This document shows, one piece after another, positions 1 to 7,368 of a stretch of DNA of 38,713 bases. The notes beneath the pieces were generated by a model, which did no database searches, was not told the origin of the DNA, and saw only the letters and a list, made by a program, of their open reading frames with translations. This DNA comes from an uncultured Bacteroidales bacterium. Lineage in GTDB: Bacteria > Bacteroidota > Bacteroidia > Bacteroidales > UBA932. The position numbers and the translations under genes are program-made. The stretch lies in contig CAJOIQ010000020.1 of NCBI GenBank assembly GCA_905234795.1, positions 1 through 38,713 on the forward strand. The letters are read 5' to 3'. Each line of letters begins with the position of its first letter. Positions within the stretch are counted from its first letter, which is position 1.

Positions 1-60
1 GCGTATATCGAGGCGGTGGTGCCTGCTCTTGGCCTCCCAAATGAGCTCGCCAGAACTCAC
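1..60 (-). CDS. possible 5' end of a gene leaving the left edge
   Basis: An open frame with a GTG start at position 60 runs to the window edge (20 codons, beginning V-S-S-G-E-L-I-W). A good -7 box lies 19 bases upstream at 80-87, and the GTG is the only usable start behind it: the nearby ATG frames stop at once. I do not recognise the peptide and it is too short to assign a family. It lies downstream of, and on the same strand as, the carbamate kinase gene, but seems to have its own promoter. Confidence 0.3.
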   Translation of the reverse strand, partial: MSSGELIWEAKSRHHRLDIR

Positions 61-79
61 TCCATTTTTATTTTGGTTT

Positions 80-87
80 CAAACATA
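80..87 (-). promoter_or_regulatory. -7 box for the left-edge gene
   Basis: Minus-strand TATGTTTG matches the Bacteroidota TAnnTTTG element. Initiation about 7 bases on would give a leader of roughly 12 bases to the GTG at 60. Confidence 0.35.
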
Positions 88-91
88 GGAA

Positions 92-1012
92 CTATTTGAT
101 GATTCTTGTTCCGCAGGAGGGGTTGCCCAACTCTCCGGCTTCGGTAATGATGCATTGTCCGCCGCCATTCTCGATGAACAGAATGCCGGCGCGCACCTTG
201 GGCGCCATGGAGCCCTCGGCGAACTGACCGTCGGCAAGCAGCTTTTTGGCTTCGGCCACGGTAATCACGTCCAGCGCGCGTTCATCGGCCTTGCGGAAAT
301 TGACGTAGACCTTGGGCACGTCGGTGAGGATGTAGAATTCCTGGGCGCCGGTTTTCACCGCACAGAGGGCCGATGCCAGGTCTTTGTCGATGACGGCCTC
401 GACGCCTTTGAGGGCGCCTTCCTGGCGCACCACGGGAATGCCACCGCCACCCACGGTAACCACGACGTAGCCTTCGCGGGCCAGCCGGCCCACCAGGTCC
501 ACATTGGCAATGCCCACGGGTACGGGCGAAGGAACCACCTTGCGCCAGCCGCGGCCCTTGGGATCCTCCTTGTACACGGCGCCGTCGGCAGGAGCCTCGG
601 GATAGTAGGGACCCACCGGCTTGGTAGGGTTCTGGAACATAGGGTCATCGGCCTTTACTTCCACGCGGGTAACCAGCGAGACCACCTTGCGGTCCAGCTT
701 GTGACGAACCAGCACGCGGTCCAGTGCCGTTTCAATCAGATAGGCGATGGAACCCTGGGTCTCGGCGCCGCAAAAATCCATCGGCTGGGCGGGCAGACCG
801 TAGTCCTTTTCCCCTGCAGCATGCCTCAGGAGGCCGTTTCCCACCTGCGGTCCGTTTCCGTGGCCGATGATGAGCTGATATCCCTGTTCCAGCAGCGGTA
901 CCAGATTCTCGCAGGTGCGTTCCACATTGGCCACCTGCTCTTCAAAGGTGCCCTTTTGTCCGCTTCTGAGCAGCGCATTGCCGCCAAAAGCCACAACAGC
1001 CAGTTTAGCCAT
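92..1012 (-). CDS. arcC: carbamate kinase
   Basis: Cytoplasmic amino-acid-kinase-family enzyme that makes ATP from carbamoyl phosphate and ADP (reversible), the last step of arginine or agmatine deiminase routes. At 306 aa it has the family's usual length. Visible motifs are the N-terminal AFGGNALL nucleotide/carbamate loop, GHGNGPQVGN (about residues 50-59), VTVGGGGIPV (about 185-194) and the VIDKDLASALCA segment. The ATG at 1012 is 3 bases after the stop of the upstream guanidino-modifying-enzyme gene, so the two are cotranscribed. No ornithine carbamoyltransferase is visible; it is either encoded elsewhere or absent. Family assignment is firm; physiological direction is inference. Confidence 0.93.
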   Translation of the reverse strand: MAKLAVVAFGGNALLRSGQKGTFEEQVANVERTCENLVPLLEQGYQLIIGHGNGPQVGNGLLRHAAGEKDYGLPAQPMDFCGAETQGSIAYLIETALDRVLVRHKLDRKVVSLVTRVEVKADDPMFQNPTKPVGPYYPEAPADGAVYKEDPKGRGWRKVVPSPVPVGIANVDLVGRLAREGYVVVTVGGGGIPVVRQEGALKGVEAVIDKDLASALCAVKTGAQEFYILTDVPKVYVNFRKADERALDVITVAEAKKLLADGQFAEGSMAPKVRAGILFIENGGGQCIITEAGELGNPSCGTRIIK

Positions 1013-1015
1013 AGT

Positions 1016-1930
1016 TTAGTCTCTTCTTAAAGGAAGGGTGGAGCAGCGCAGCAGGCCGCCCATCTTGGAAATCTCACGGTAAGGGACGGTTTCCACCGTC
1101 ATGCCCCATTTTTCCCGCAGGTGCTTGTTCAGGCGGGTGAAGTTTTCTTCGGTCACCACTACGTCGGGAGCGATGGAGAACACGTTGGTGTTCATATAGT
1201 ACATTTCCTCCGTGGTCACCTCGAACACGTTTTCCTGGCCGAAGATTTCAATGAGATGGTCGGCGTCCCTGGGATTCATGAAGCCCCGCTTGTAGATGAT
1301 GGCCTTGTCCTCCCCTACGGGCATGAAGGTGCAGTCCAGGTGCAGGATGCCCTGATAGGGATCGGTATCGCTCTTGAGCAGGTTCAGGGGCACAATCTTG
1401 CGGTTGGGGAAAATCATCTTCAGGTAATCCACGGCCAGACGGTTGGTGCGGGCCGTCTTCACCTCCCGGTAATCCGGGAAGTCATACTGGCCCAGGAAAA
1501 TGAAGTCCTTGTACAGCACCACGTCTCCGCCTTCCACATGCACGGCTTCGGGCAGGTTATAGATTTGCTTGTAATGGATTTGCCGATAAATGTCTTCGTA
1601 GGCGTCAATCTCCTCCTGACGGTCCGGGATGATGTTGGAGACGATGATCTTGTCATCAATCACGAAACCCACATCCCGGGAGAAAACCTGGTTGCAGTTT
1701 TGCACCAGGCGCGGACGGTGCACCTTTACATCGTACTTGAGCAGTACGGATTCGAAGGCGCTCATCTCATGGACAATGTCTTCTTCGGCAGGATATACGC
1801 CATTCTTGACGCTCTCGTAGGATTTGCTGTCGTAGGTCTGTTCCAGCGTGGGGGTAGCGCCATTGGAATAAGGTAAGCCCAGCACCACTTCCCGCAGCCT
1901 CGCGGTCTCTGATTGGATATGCAGTTCCAT
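1016..1930 (-). CDS. guanidino-group modifying enzyme (arginine deiminase / DDAH / amidinotransferase superfamily)
   Basis: Member of the pentein guanidine-modifying superfamily, whose enzymes attack a guanidino carbon through a covalent Cys intermediate. The catalytic set is recognisable: FSRD with Asp86, EGGD at 133-136, HLD with His197 and Asp199, and Cys296 in GGLLRCSTLP near the C-terminus. At 304 aa it is shorter than classical ArcA (about 400 aa) and closer to DDAH or the N-domain of cyanobacterial arginine dihydrolase. Lying directly upstream of carbamate kinase, it probably acts on arginine or a relative, giving citrulline or ornithine. The exact substrate cannot be read from the sequence; agmatine deiminase seems less likely because its usual GGGNIHC active-site context is absent. 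Confidence 0.8.
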   Translation of the reverse strand: MELHIQSETARLREVVLGLPYSNGATPTLEQTYDSKSYESVKNGVYPAEEDIVHEMSAFESVLLKYDVKVHRPRLVQNCNQVFSRDVGFVIDDKIIVSNIIPDRQEEIDAYEDIYRQIHYKQIYNLPEAVHVEGGDVVLYKDFIFLGQYDFPDYREVKTARTNRLAVDYLKMIFPNRKIVPLNLLKSDTDPYQGILHLDCTFMPVGEDKAIIYKRGFMNPRDADHLIEIFGQENVFEVTTEEMYYMNTNVFSIAPDVVVTEENFTRLNKHLREKWGMTVETVPYREISKMGGLLRCSTLPLRRD

Positions 1931-1968
1931 ATGTTATCTTAATTATCGTGTAAAGTTAACATTTTTTA

Positions 1969-1976
1969 CAAAATTA
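1969..1976 (-). promoter_or_regulatory. -7 box for the guanidino-enzyme/arcC operon
   Basis: Minus-strand TAATTTTG about 38 bases before the ATG at 1930. It lies in the 67-bp gap after the ABC-F stop codon and gives the operon its own AT-rich leader of about 30 bases. Confidence 0.5.
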
Positions 1977-1997
1977 TGCAATTTTGCTTACGAATAA

Positions 1998-3782
1998 TTA
2001 GATTTCGCTCAATTCCAGCCAGCGCATTTCGGCGGTGTCCAGTTCCTCCTGAAGGGTGCCGTAACGGGCCGATGCCGCCTGAAGCTCTTCCAGGGACAGC
2101 GCTCCGCCGGAGAGCTGGGCCTCCAGGGCGGCCTTTTCGGCCTCCAGCTGCGGCAGCCGCTCCTCCAGGGCCTTGAGCTCCTGCTGCTCTTTGTAGCTGA
2201 GTTTCTTTTTGTCCGGGGTCTTCACCTTTTTGTCATTCTGAGCGGAACGAAGCGGAGTCGAAGAATCTTCTTTCTGCTGCGCCTCATAGTCCTTGATGAA
2301 CGTCCGGTACTCCGTGTAGTTCCCCACGAAGTCCTTTACCACACCGTCTCCGCAAAACACGAAGAGGTGGTCCACCAGGCGGTCCAGGAAGTGACGGTCG
2401 TGACTCACGATGAGCAGGGATCCCTTGTACTCCATCAGGTATTCTTCCAAGATTTCCAGCGTGACGATATCAAGGTCGTTGGTGGGTTCGTCCAGGATGA
2501 GGAAGTTGGGCTGCTTCATGAGGATGGTCAACAGATACAGCCGGCGCCTTTCACCGCCCGAAAGGCGTTCCACGGGGTTCTGGAGCATGTCGTGGGGGAA
2601 CAGAAAACGGTTGAGCAGATGGAGGTCTCCCACCGTCTCAAGCACCGTCTGGCCAGGTTTGAAGCTCATCCCACTCTGGTGGTAATAACCCATCTTCAGG
2701 GATTCTCCCCGGTCTATCACGCCGGTAAAGGTGCCGCCCCATTCGGGCCGGTAACCGCCCGTAATCAGGTTCAAGAAGGTGGTTTTGCCGGAGGCGTTCC
2801 GGCCCACGATGCCCACGCGCTCGTAGCGCTGAAAATTATACGTGAAATGGCTCAGGTAGCACTTCTGCTCCCACCAGAAGCTCACATCCTTGCAGTTGAT
2901 GACCTTGTTGCCCAGATAGGTGGATTTGGCCTGGGTTTCGGACAGGTCCACCTTCTTCTGGATATAGCTGTCATCGGCCCTTTCCTTGATGTCCCAGAAG
3001 GCCTGCTTGCGGTATTTGGCCTTGCCGGTGCGGGCGCAGGGACTGGCGTGCATCCATTCCAGTTCCCGGCGGTAGAGGTTGCGCACCTTCTCGGTCTCGG
3101 CGTTGTAATTGTCAATGCGTTCCTGGCGTTTTTCCAGGAAATTCATGTAGTCCCCGCGGTAGATGTAGATGCTGCCCCGGTCCATTTCCATCACGGTGTT
3201 GCACACACGGTCCAGGAAATAGCGGTCGTGGGTGACCATGAACAGGGTGCAGCGACTGTGCTTCAGATGGCCCTCCAGAAATTCGATAGCGTCGATGTCC
3301 AGGTGGTTGGTGGGCTCGTCCATGATGTAGAAATCGGCCTCACTGGCCAACATCTGCGTGAGCGCCACCCGCTTGATTTCACCTCCGGAGAGATCTTTCA
3401 TGGGCTTTTCCGGGTCCTGCAGGCCGAATTGGGTGAGCAGCTGCGTCACCCGCAGCTCGTACTGCCAAAGGTGATCCGTGTCCAGGTGTTCTGTCCACTG
3501 CGCAGAGCTGTCCATAATTTGCCGGAAGATGGACTTCTCCGGATCGTAGGCGTATTCCTGCTCCAGGAAGGCGATGCGGATATCCTTGAGAAAAAGTACC
3601 TTTCCGCCGCTGTCGCTGCTGTCTTTTCCCGCCAGAATGCGCAGCAGAGAGGTTTTCCCCGTACCGTTGGGGGCGATAAGCGCCACTTTGTCGCCCTCGT
3701 TGATGTTGAAGTCGATATGCTGGAACAGAACCTTGGGGCCGTAGCTCTTGGAAATGTTCTCTATTTGCAGGTAACTGGGCAT
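1998..3782 (-). CDS. ABC-F family ATPase (Uup/EttA-like, ribosome-associated)
   Basis: Soluble protein with two ATP-binding cassettes and no membrane segments, as in ABC-F factors that act on translating ribosomes. Each half has a Walker A (APNGTGKTS near residue 38; VGRNASGKTT in the second), an LSGGE signature (LSGGEIKRVAL; LSGGERRRLYLL) and a Walker B followed by EPTNHLD or EPTNDLD. A charged C-terminal region (from about residue 520) looks coiled-coil, as in Uup. I place the start at the third Met of the longest frame (ATG at 3782, 594 aa), because the -7 box at 3790-3797 abuts the first ATG at 3788 and would put transcription start at about 3782-3783. The linker at residues about 505-517 is encoded by a CATTCTGAG-type repeat. 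Antibiotic resistance cannot be inferred. Confidence 0.9.
   Translation of the reverse strand: MPSYLQIENISKSYGPKVLFQHIDFNINEGDKVALIAPNGTGKTSLLRILAGKDSSDSGGKVLFLKDIRIAFLEQEYAYDPEKSIFRQIMDSSAQWTEHLDTDHLWQYELRVTQLLTQFGLQDPEKPMKDLSGGEIKRVALTQMLASEADFYIMDEPTNHLDIDAIEFLEGHLKHSRCTLFMVTHDRYFLDRVCNTVMEMDRGSIYIYRGDYMNFLEKRQERIDNYNAETEKVRNLYRRELEWMHASPCARTGKAKYRKQAFWDIKERADDSYIQKKVDLSETQAKSTYLGNKVINCKDVSFWWEQKCYLSHFTYNFQRYERVGIVGRNASGKTTFLNLITGGYRPEWGGTFTGVIDRGESLKMGYYHQSGMSFKPGQTVLETVGDLHLLNRFLFPHDMLQNPVERLSGGERRRLYLLTILMKQPNFLILDEPTNDLDIVTLEILEEYLMEYKGSLLIVSHDRHFLDRLVDHLFVFCGDGVVKDFVGNYTEYRTFIKDYEAQQKEDSSTPLRSAQNDKKVKTPDKKKLSYKEQQELKALEERLPQLEAEKAALEAQLSGGALSLEELQAASARYGTLQEELDTAEMRWLELSEI
2232..2269. 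repeat. CATTCTGAG-type dispersed repeat inside the ABC-F gene
   Basis: The bases from GTCATTCTGAGCGG through GAGTCGAAGAATCTT match, from memory, a short repeat seen in many Bacteroidota and other bacterial genomes. On the minus strand it is translated in frame as roughly K-E-D-S-S-T-P-L-R-S-A-Q-N-D-K in the linker between the second ATPase cassette and the C-terminal coiled coil. It is the only copy I see in this window. Confidence 0.6.
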
Positions 3783-3789
3783 AACCATG

Positions 3790-3797
3790 CAAAGATA
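3790..3797 (-). promoter_or_regulatory. -7 box for the ABC-F gene (leaderless start)
   Basis: Minus-strand TATCTTTG, 7 bases before the ATG at 3782. This spacing places transcription start at or next to the start codon. Confidence 0.65.
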
Positions 3798-3810
3798 CGG
3801 ATTTTATGGC

Positions 3811-3818
3811 TATCTTTG
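3811..3818 (+). promoter_or_regulatory. -7 box for the HD-MnmA gene (leaderless start)
   Basis: TATCTTTG followed by 7 bases and the ATG at 3826, mirroring the divergent box at 3790-3797. The two boxes are 13 bases apart on opposite strands, so polymerase binding is probably mutually exclusive. Confidence 0.65.
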
Positions 3819-3825
3819 CAGACAG

Positions 3826-5814
3826 ATGCGGCAAGATCTTCGGCAATATATAGAAGAAAAGGTAATACCCCGGTATGCAGCGTTTGACGCGGCGCACCGG
3901 GAAGACCATGCGCGGGCTGTGATTGCGCGGGCCATGGAGATGGGGCGGAATTATGACATCGACCCAGAGATGCTCTATGTGGCCGCCGCGTGTCACGACC
4001 TCGGGCTGGAGGTGGACCGCAAGACGCATCATCTGGAAAGCGGCCGCATCATCCGGGCCGATGAAACGCTGAAGCAATGGTTCACCCCGGAACAGATTGA
4101 GACCATCGCCCAGGCGGCCGAAGACCATCGGGCATCGGCGCAGACCCCTCCGCGCAGCATCTATGGCTGCCTGGTGGCCGAAGCCGACCGCATGATCGAT
4201 CCCGAAACCATCATCCTGCGCACCGTGCAGTTCGGTTTTTCCCATTACCCCGAACTGGACCGGGAAGGTCACTGGCAACGCACCCTGGAGCACCTGCAGG
4301 AGAAATATGCCGAAGGAGGCTATCTGAAGCTGCTCATCCCCGGCTCCCCCAACGAGGCTCCCCTGGCCCGCCTGCGGGAAATCATCAGGGACCTGCAGCA
4401 GCTGCGGCCCATCTTTGACCGCTGCTACAACTCCCAGTTCAAGGTGTGTGTGGGGCTGTCCGGAGGAGTGGATTCGTCGGTGGCGGCCTATCTGCTCAAG
4501 CAGCAGGGCTACGACGTGTTTGCCATGTTCATGCAAAACTGGGACAATGCCGATGTTACCCTTCACGGGGACTGCGAATGGGAGGAGGACCGTTTCGTGG
4601 CCGAGATGGTGGCCCGCAAGATAGGCATTCCCTTCTACTACGTGAATCTGGCCGCACAGTACCGCCAGCGCGTGGTGGACTACATGTTTGACGAATATGC
4701 CAAGGGCCGCACGCCCAATCCGGACGTACTGTGCAACCGGGAGATCAAGTTCGATGCCTTCCTGCAGGTGGCCCTCAAGTACGGGGCCCAATATGTGGCC
4801 ACGGGGCACTATTGCCGGAAGGAGGAGAGTAATGGTCTTTTCCGGATTTTGGAAGGGACAGACCCCAACAAGGACCAGACGTACTTCCTGTGCCAGCTGA
4901 GTCAAGAGCAGCTGGCCCGGACGCTGTTCCCCATCGGCCACCTCACCAAGCCGGAAGTGCGGCGCATCGCCAAGGAGGCCGACCTTCCCTCGGCCGAGAA
5001 AAAGGATTCCCAGGGCATCTGCTTTGTGGGCAAGGTGGACCTGCCCACCTTCCTGAAACAAAAGCTCGCTTCCGTGGAGGGAGACATTGTGGAAGTGTTT
5101 GATGCCTACTATGCCGCCGACGAGCTCTATCAGTGGCAGCAGAACCAGCTTACCGCCATGCTCAAACCCGGAGAAAACCTGGAGCGTACCGTGCGCTATG
5201 CGCCGGAAGAGAAGGTGCTCACCAGCGACGGCAAGCCATTGGGCGTCAGTCCTTTCCGGGACGAAGCCGTCACCGCTCTCACCGACGAAGACCTGGCCCG
5301 GCTGGCCACGCCCGTCCGCTACCACATCCCGTTCCAGACCGAGACCTACCGCAGCGGCAAGAAGCACATCAGGAAAACGCGTTTCAAGGAGAACCCCTTC
5401 GGCCGCATAGTCGGCACGCACGAAGGCGCGCAGTTCTACACCATCGGCCAGCGGAAAGGCCTGGGAGTAGGCGGTCACACGGAGCCCGTCTTCGTGATTG
5501 CCACAGACACGGAGGCCAACCGCATCTATGTGGGCGAAGGCCACAACCACAAGGGCCTCAGCCGTTTCTGTCTGCAGGTAGTAGCCGATGAAATCCATTG
5601 GATCCGCACCGACCTCGCTATGCAGCCCGGCGGAATGCGCCGCTGCCGTGTGCGCATCCGTTACCGCCAGCCCCTGCAGAGCGCCACGCTCCTGATGCGG
5701 GAAAGCGGCCTTTTCATCCTGTTTGACGCCCCCCAGCGGGGCATTTCCCCCGGCCAGTTTGCCGTGTGGTATCACGGAGAGGAAATGCTGGGCAGCGGAG
5801 TCATTTCCCGCTGA
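3826..5814 (+). CDS. mnmA: HD-domain / tRNA 2-thiouridylase MnmA fusion
   Basis: The C-terminal part is MnmA, which thiolates U34 of Lys, Glu and Gln tRNAs with ATP and a persulfide relay. It has the PP-loop GLSGGVDSS at 210-218, Cys303 in PDVLCNREIKF, Cys399 in DSQGICFVG and the YTIGQRKGLGVGG segment. The first ~200 residues form an HD metal-phosphohydrolase domain (His28, His57-Asp58, Asp121). At 662 aa it is far longer than normal MnmA (about 360). The MnmA part also has about 100 extra residues between Cys399 and YTIGQRKG. The frame opens at an ATG at 3787, but the promoter box at 3811-3818 lies inside that extension, so I choose the ATG at 3826. No frameshift or stop separates the domains, so the fusion looks genuine; the HD substrate is unknown. 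Confidence 0.9.
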   Translation: MRQDLRQYIEEKVIPRYAAFDAAHREDHARAVIARAMEMGRNYDIDPEMLYVAAACHDLGLEVDRKTHHLESGRIIRADETLKQWFTPEQIETIAQAAEDHRASAQTPPRSIYGCLVAEADRMIDPETIILRTVQFGFSHYPELDREGHWQRTLEHLQEKYAEGGYLKLLIPGSPNEAPLARLREIIRDLQQLRPIFDRCYNSQFKVCVGLSGGVDSSVAAYLLKQQGYDVFAMFMQNWDNADVTLHGDCEWEEDRFVAEMVARKIGIPFYYVNLAAQYRQRVVDYMFDEYAKGRTPNPDVLCNREIKFDAFLQVALKYGAQYVATGHYCRKEESNGLFRILEGTDPNKDQTYFLCQLSQEQLARTLFPIGHLTKPEVRRIAKEADLPSAEKKDSQGICFVGKVDLPTFLKQKLASVEGDIVEVFDAYYAADELYQWQQNQLTAMLKPGENLERTVRYAPEEKVLTSDGKPLGVSPFRDEAVTALTDEDLARLATPVRYHIPFQTETYRSGKKHIRKTRFKENPFGRIVGTHEGAQFYTIGQRKGLGVGGHTEPVFVIATDTEANRIYVGEGHNHKGLSRFCLQVVADEIHWIRTDLAMQPGGMRRCRVRIRYRQPLQSATLLMRESGLFILFDAPQRGISPGQFAVWYHGEEMLGSGVISR

Positions 5815-5963
5815 GCGTTTTCCCGTTTTACGGGCAGCAAAAAGAATGAAGGTTCCGTCATTTTTTTAGCCGTTTTCCCCACTAAAACAGACAATCTTCC
5901 ATCAAAACATAAAAAACTGCCATTCGTGGATACGCCCCGCTTGCCATGCCGGGGCGGGAACGG

Positions 5964-5971
5964 TAATTTTG
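5964..5971 (+). promoter_or_regulatory. -7 box for the small lipoprotein gene
   Basis: TAATTTTG, with a predicted leader of about 50 bases to the ATG at 6029. The remaining 5815-5963 stretch shows only a weak CCCG/CGGG hairpin at 5822-5834 just after mnmA and no convincing gene. Confidence 0.5.
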
Positions 5972-6028
5972 TGACAACCCGAGGCCTTTTGTTGGCCCGG
6001 ATAACATTCATCATTAACGTTTTACACC

Positions 6029-6304
6029 ATGAAAAAGCTAGTTTTCTTTCTGACGGCCGCCCTGGCGGCCCTGACCATCTGCCTGGCTGCCTGTCAACAG
6101 TCCAAAGGTATCTCCCAAGAAATCACCATTACCGTCCACGAAGGGATGGAGAGCGAACAGACCGCGGGCATTCTCAAGGATCTGTGGAACGACGTTGTCT
6201 GGTGGTGGCGCTACCATGTGGCCGGTTGGAAACACGACGGCCAGATGAACATGACCACGGATGACGGCCAGGTGCTGGTCATCAACGAAGTTCATCTGGG
6301 CTAG
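6029..6304 (+). CDS. small predicted lipoprotein, unknown function
   Basis: A 91-aa protein with a clear lipoprotein signal: Met-Lys-Lys, a hydrophobic stretch and the lipobox L-A-A-C with Cys22 as lipidation site. The mature part is about 70 residues, starts with strand-like QEITITV, has a tryptophan-rich centre (VVWWWRYHVAGW) and ends with strand-forming residues VLVINEVHLG. I do not recognise a family. It stands alone with its own promoter and an excellent terminator, so it is a monocistronic unit. Located in the envelope; function not assignable. Confidence 0.75.
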   Translation: MKKLVFFLTAALAALTICLAACQQSKGISQEITITVHEGMESEQTAGILKDLWNDVVWWWRYHVAGWKHDGQMNMTTDDGQVLVINEVHLG

Positions 6305-6321
6305 CACGGCTCCCGAACAGA

Positions 6322-6350
6322 AGAAGGCGGAACACCCGCCTTCTTTTTAT
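6322..6350 (+). terminator. intrinsic terminator after the small lipoprotein gene
   Basis: A 9-bp stem (AGAAGGCGG / CCGCCTTCT) with a 5-base loop and a T-rich tail. The tail overlaps the stop codon of the convergent lplA gene. Confidence 0.85.
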
Positions 6351-7291
6351 TGGAAGAGCGTAGACAGATCGATGGCAGAAAGGCCATCGAAGAATTCACT
6401 TACGGGCAAAACAGCCAGGTCTTCCGGGCGTTTGCCCAGGAGCTGGTCGGCCAGTTCGCTGGCAGGCCTGGCACCCAGGAAGTCCCCGCTGAACAGAATT
6501 ACGGAGAATACGCCGTGGTCCAGGGTATAGTGGGCCGTGACACTGCCGCAGGGGAATTTGACGGTCTTTTGGAAAGTGGTTTCCGGGGAACGGCCATAAT
6601 TCCAACTCCAGCTGCGGAACTTTTCCCGGGCCAGCCGGGTAACGCCGTCCAGCTCCTCCTGCGTCAGGTCGATTTCCTCGTCCACGTCGGCAAAAATCCG
6701 GTGCAGGCCCTCCTTGAATTCCTGGATATCGGCATACTGAGAGAGATAGCCTTTCAGATTGGCCACCCGGCTGCGCACAGAAGCCACGCCGGCAGCTTCC
6801 AGTTTGCTGCCGGGCACCGACAACGCCTTGGTGAGGGTTTCCAGGTTCACGTCCCACATCAGCGTACCGTGGATCATCATGCGGTTCTTGTACAGGCGCC
6901 TGGCATAGCCGGAGCACTTCCTGCCGTCCACGAAAATGTCGTTGCGGCCGCTTCTCTCGGCATTCAAACCCATCTGGATGAGGGCGCCCGTCATCAGGTA
7001 CTTGGCGTCTCCCATGGTGTCGATGGGCCCCACGATGGAATAATTGAGATTACCCAGGTCGTGATACACGGCCCCGCCGCCCGTGACACGCCGCGCCAGG
7101 ATAATGCCTTCTTCCTCGATGAAGGGCAGGTTTACCTCGGCGTACGCGCTCTGGTTGAGGCCGATGATCACCGACGGAGCATTCTGCCACAGATAGAATA
7201 CCGGCTCTTCCACCTGGAGGTTTTCCAACGCAAACTCGTCGAAGGCCATGTTCCAGTGAGGATCGGTGGATGGATTCAGGATGTACTTCAT
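6347..7291 (-). CDS. lplA: lipoate-protein ligase A
   Basis: Cytoplasmic enzyme that activates lipoate with ATP and attaches it to the lipoyl lysine of 2-oxoacid dehydrogenase E2 and GcvH proteins. The catalytic domain shows RRVTGGGAVYHD, GRNDIFVDGRKCSGYARR with the expected lysine, and MIHGTLMWDV. A C-terminal accessory domain begins near FRSWSWNYGRSPE. I take the ATG at 7291 (314 aa), rejecting the upstream in-frame ATG at 7363: the protein from 7291 begins MKYILNPSTDPHWNMAFDE, typical of the family, and a -7-like box at 7296-7303 lies in the extension. Monocistronic. Confidence 0.92.
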   Translation of the reverse strand: MKYILNPSTDPHWNMAFDEFALENLQVEEPVFYLWQNAPSVIIGLNQSAYAEVNLPFIEEEGIILARRVTGGGAVYHDLGNLNYSIVGPIDTMGDAKYLMTGALIQMGLNAERSGRNDIFVDGRKCSGYARRLYKNRMMIHGTLMWDVNLETLTKALSVPGSKLEAAGVASVRSRVANLKGYLSQYADIQEFKEGLHRIFADVDEEIDLTQEELDGVTRLAREKFRSWSWNYGRSPETTFQKTVKFPCGSVTAHYTLDHGVFSVILFSGDFLGARPASELADQLLGKRPEDLAVLPVSEFFDGLSAIDLSTLFQ

Positions 7292-7295
7292 GCTA

Positions 7296-7303
7296 CGAAG
7301 ATA
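7296..7303 (-). promoter_or_regulatory. -7-like box for lplA
   Basis: Minus-strand TATCTTCG, one mismatch from TAnnTTTG, ends 4 bases before the ATG at 7291. This suggests a leaderless or nearly leaderless transcript. Confidence 0.4.
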
Positions 7304-7338
7304 CGAAAAATCCGTTTTGTTTTTAATATGATTTTCAG

Positions 7339-7346
7339 TATTTTTG
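7339..7346 (+). promoter_or_regulatory. -7 box for the 7369-13388 operon
   Basis: TATTTTTG, about 22 bases before the ATG at 7369, divergent from the lplA promoter. Confidence 0.5.
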
Positions 7347-7368
7347 TTTGTTAAATAAGACACGGATT

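Noticed and set aside
3379..5775. 798-codon open frame on the minus strand opposite HD-MnmA
   Set aside because: It is the antisense of two clearly functional genes. Long shadow frames are common in GC-rich coding DNA, and its product has no recognisable domain.
5822..5834. Hairpin CCCG/CGGG after mnmA as a terminator
   Set aside because: Only 4 base pairs and no T-run; too weak to call.
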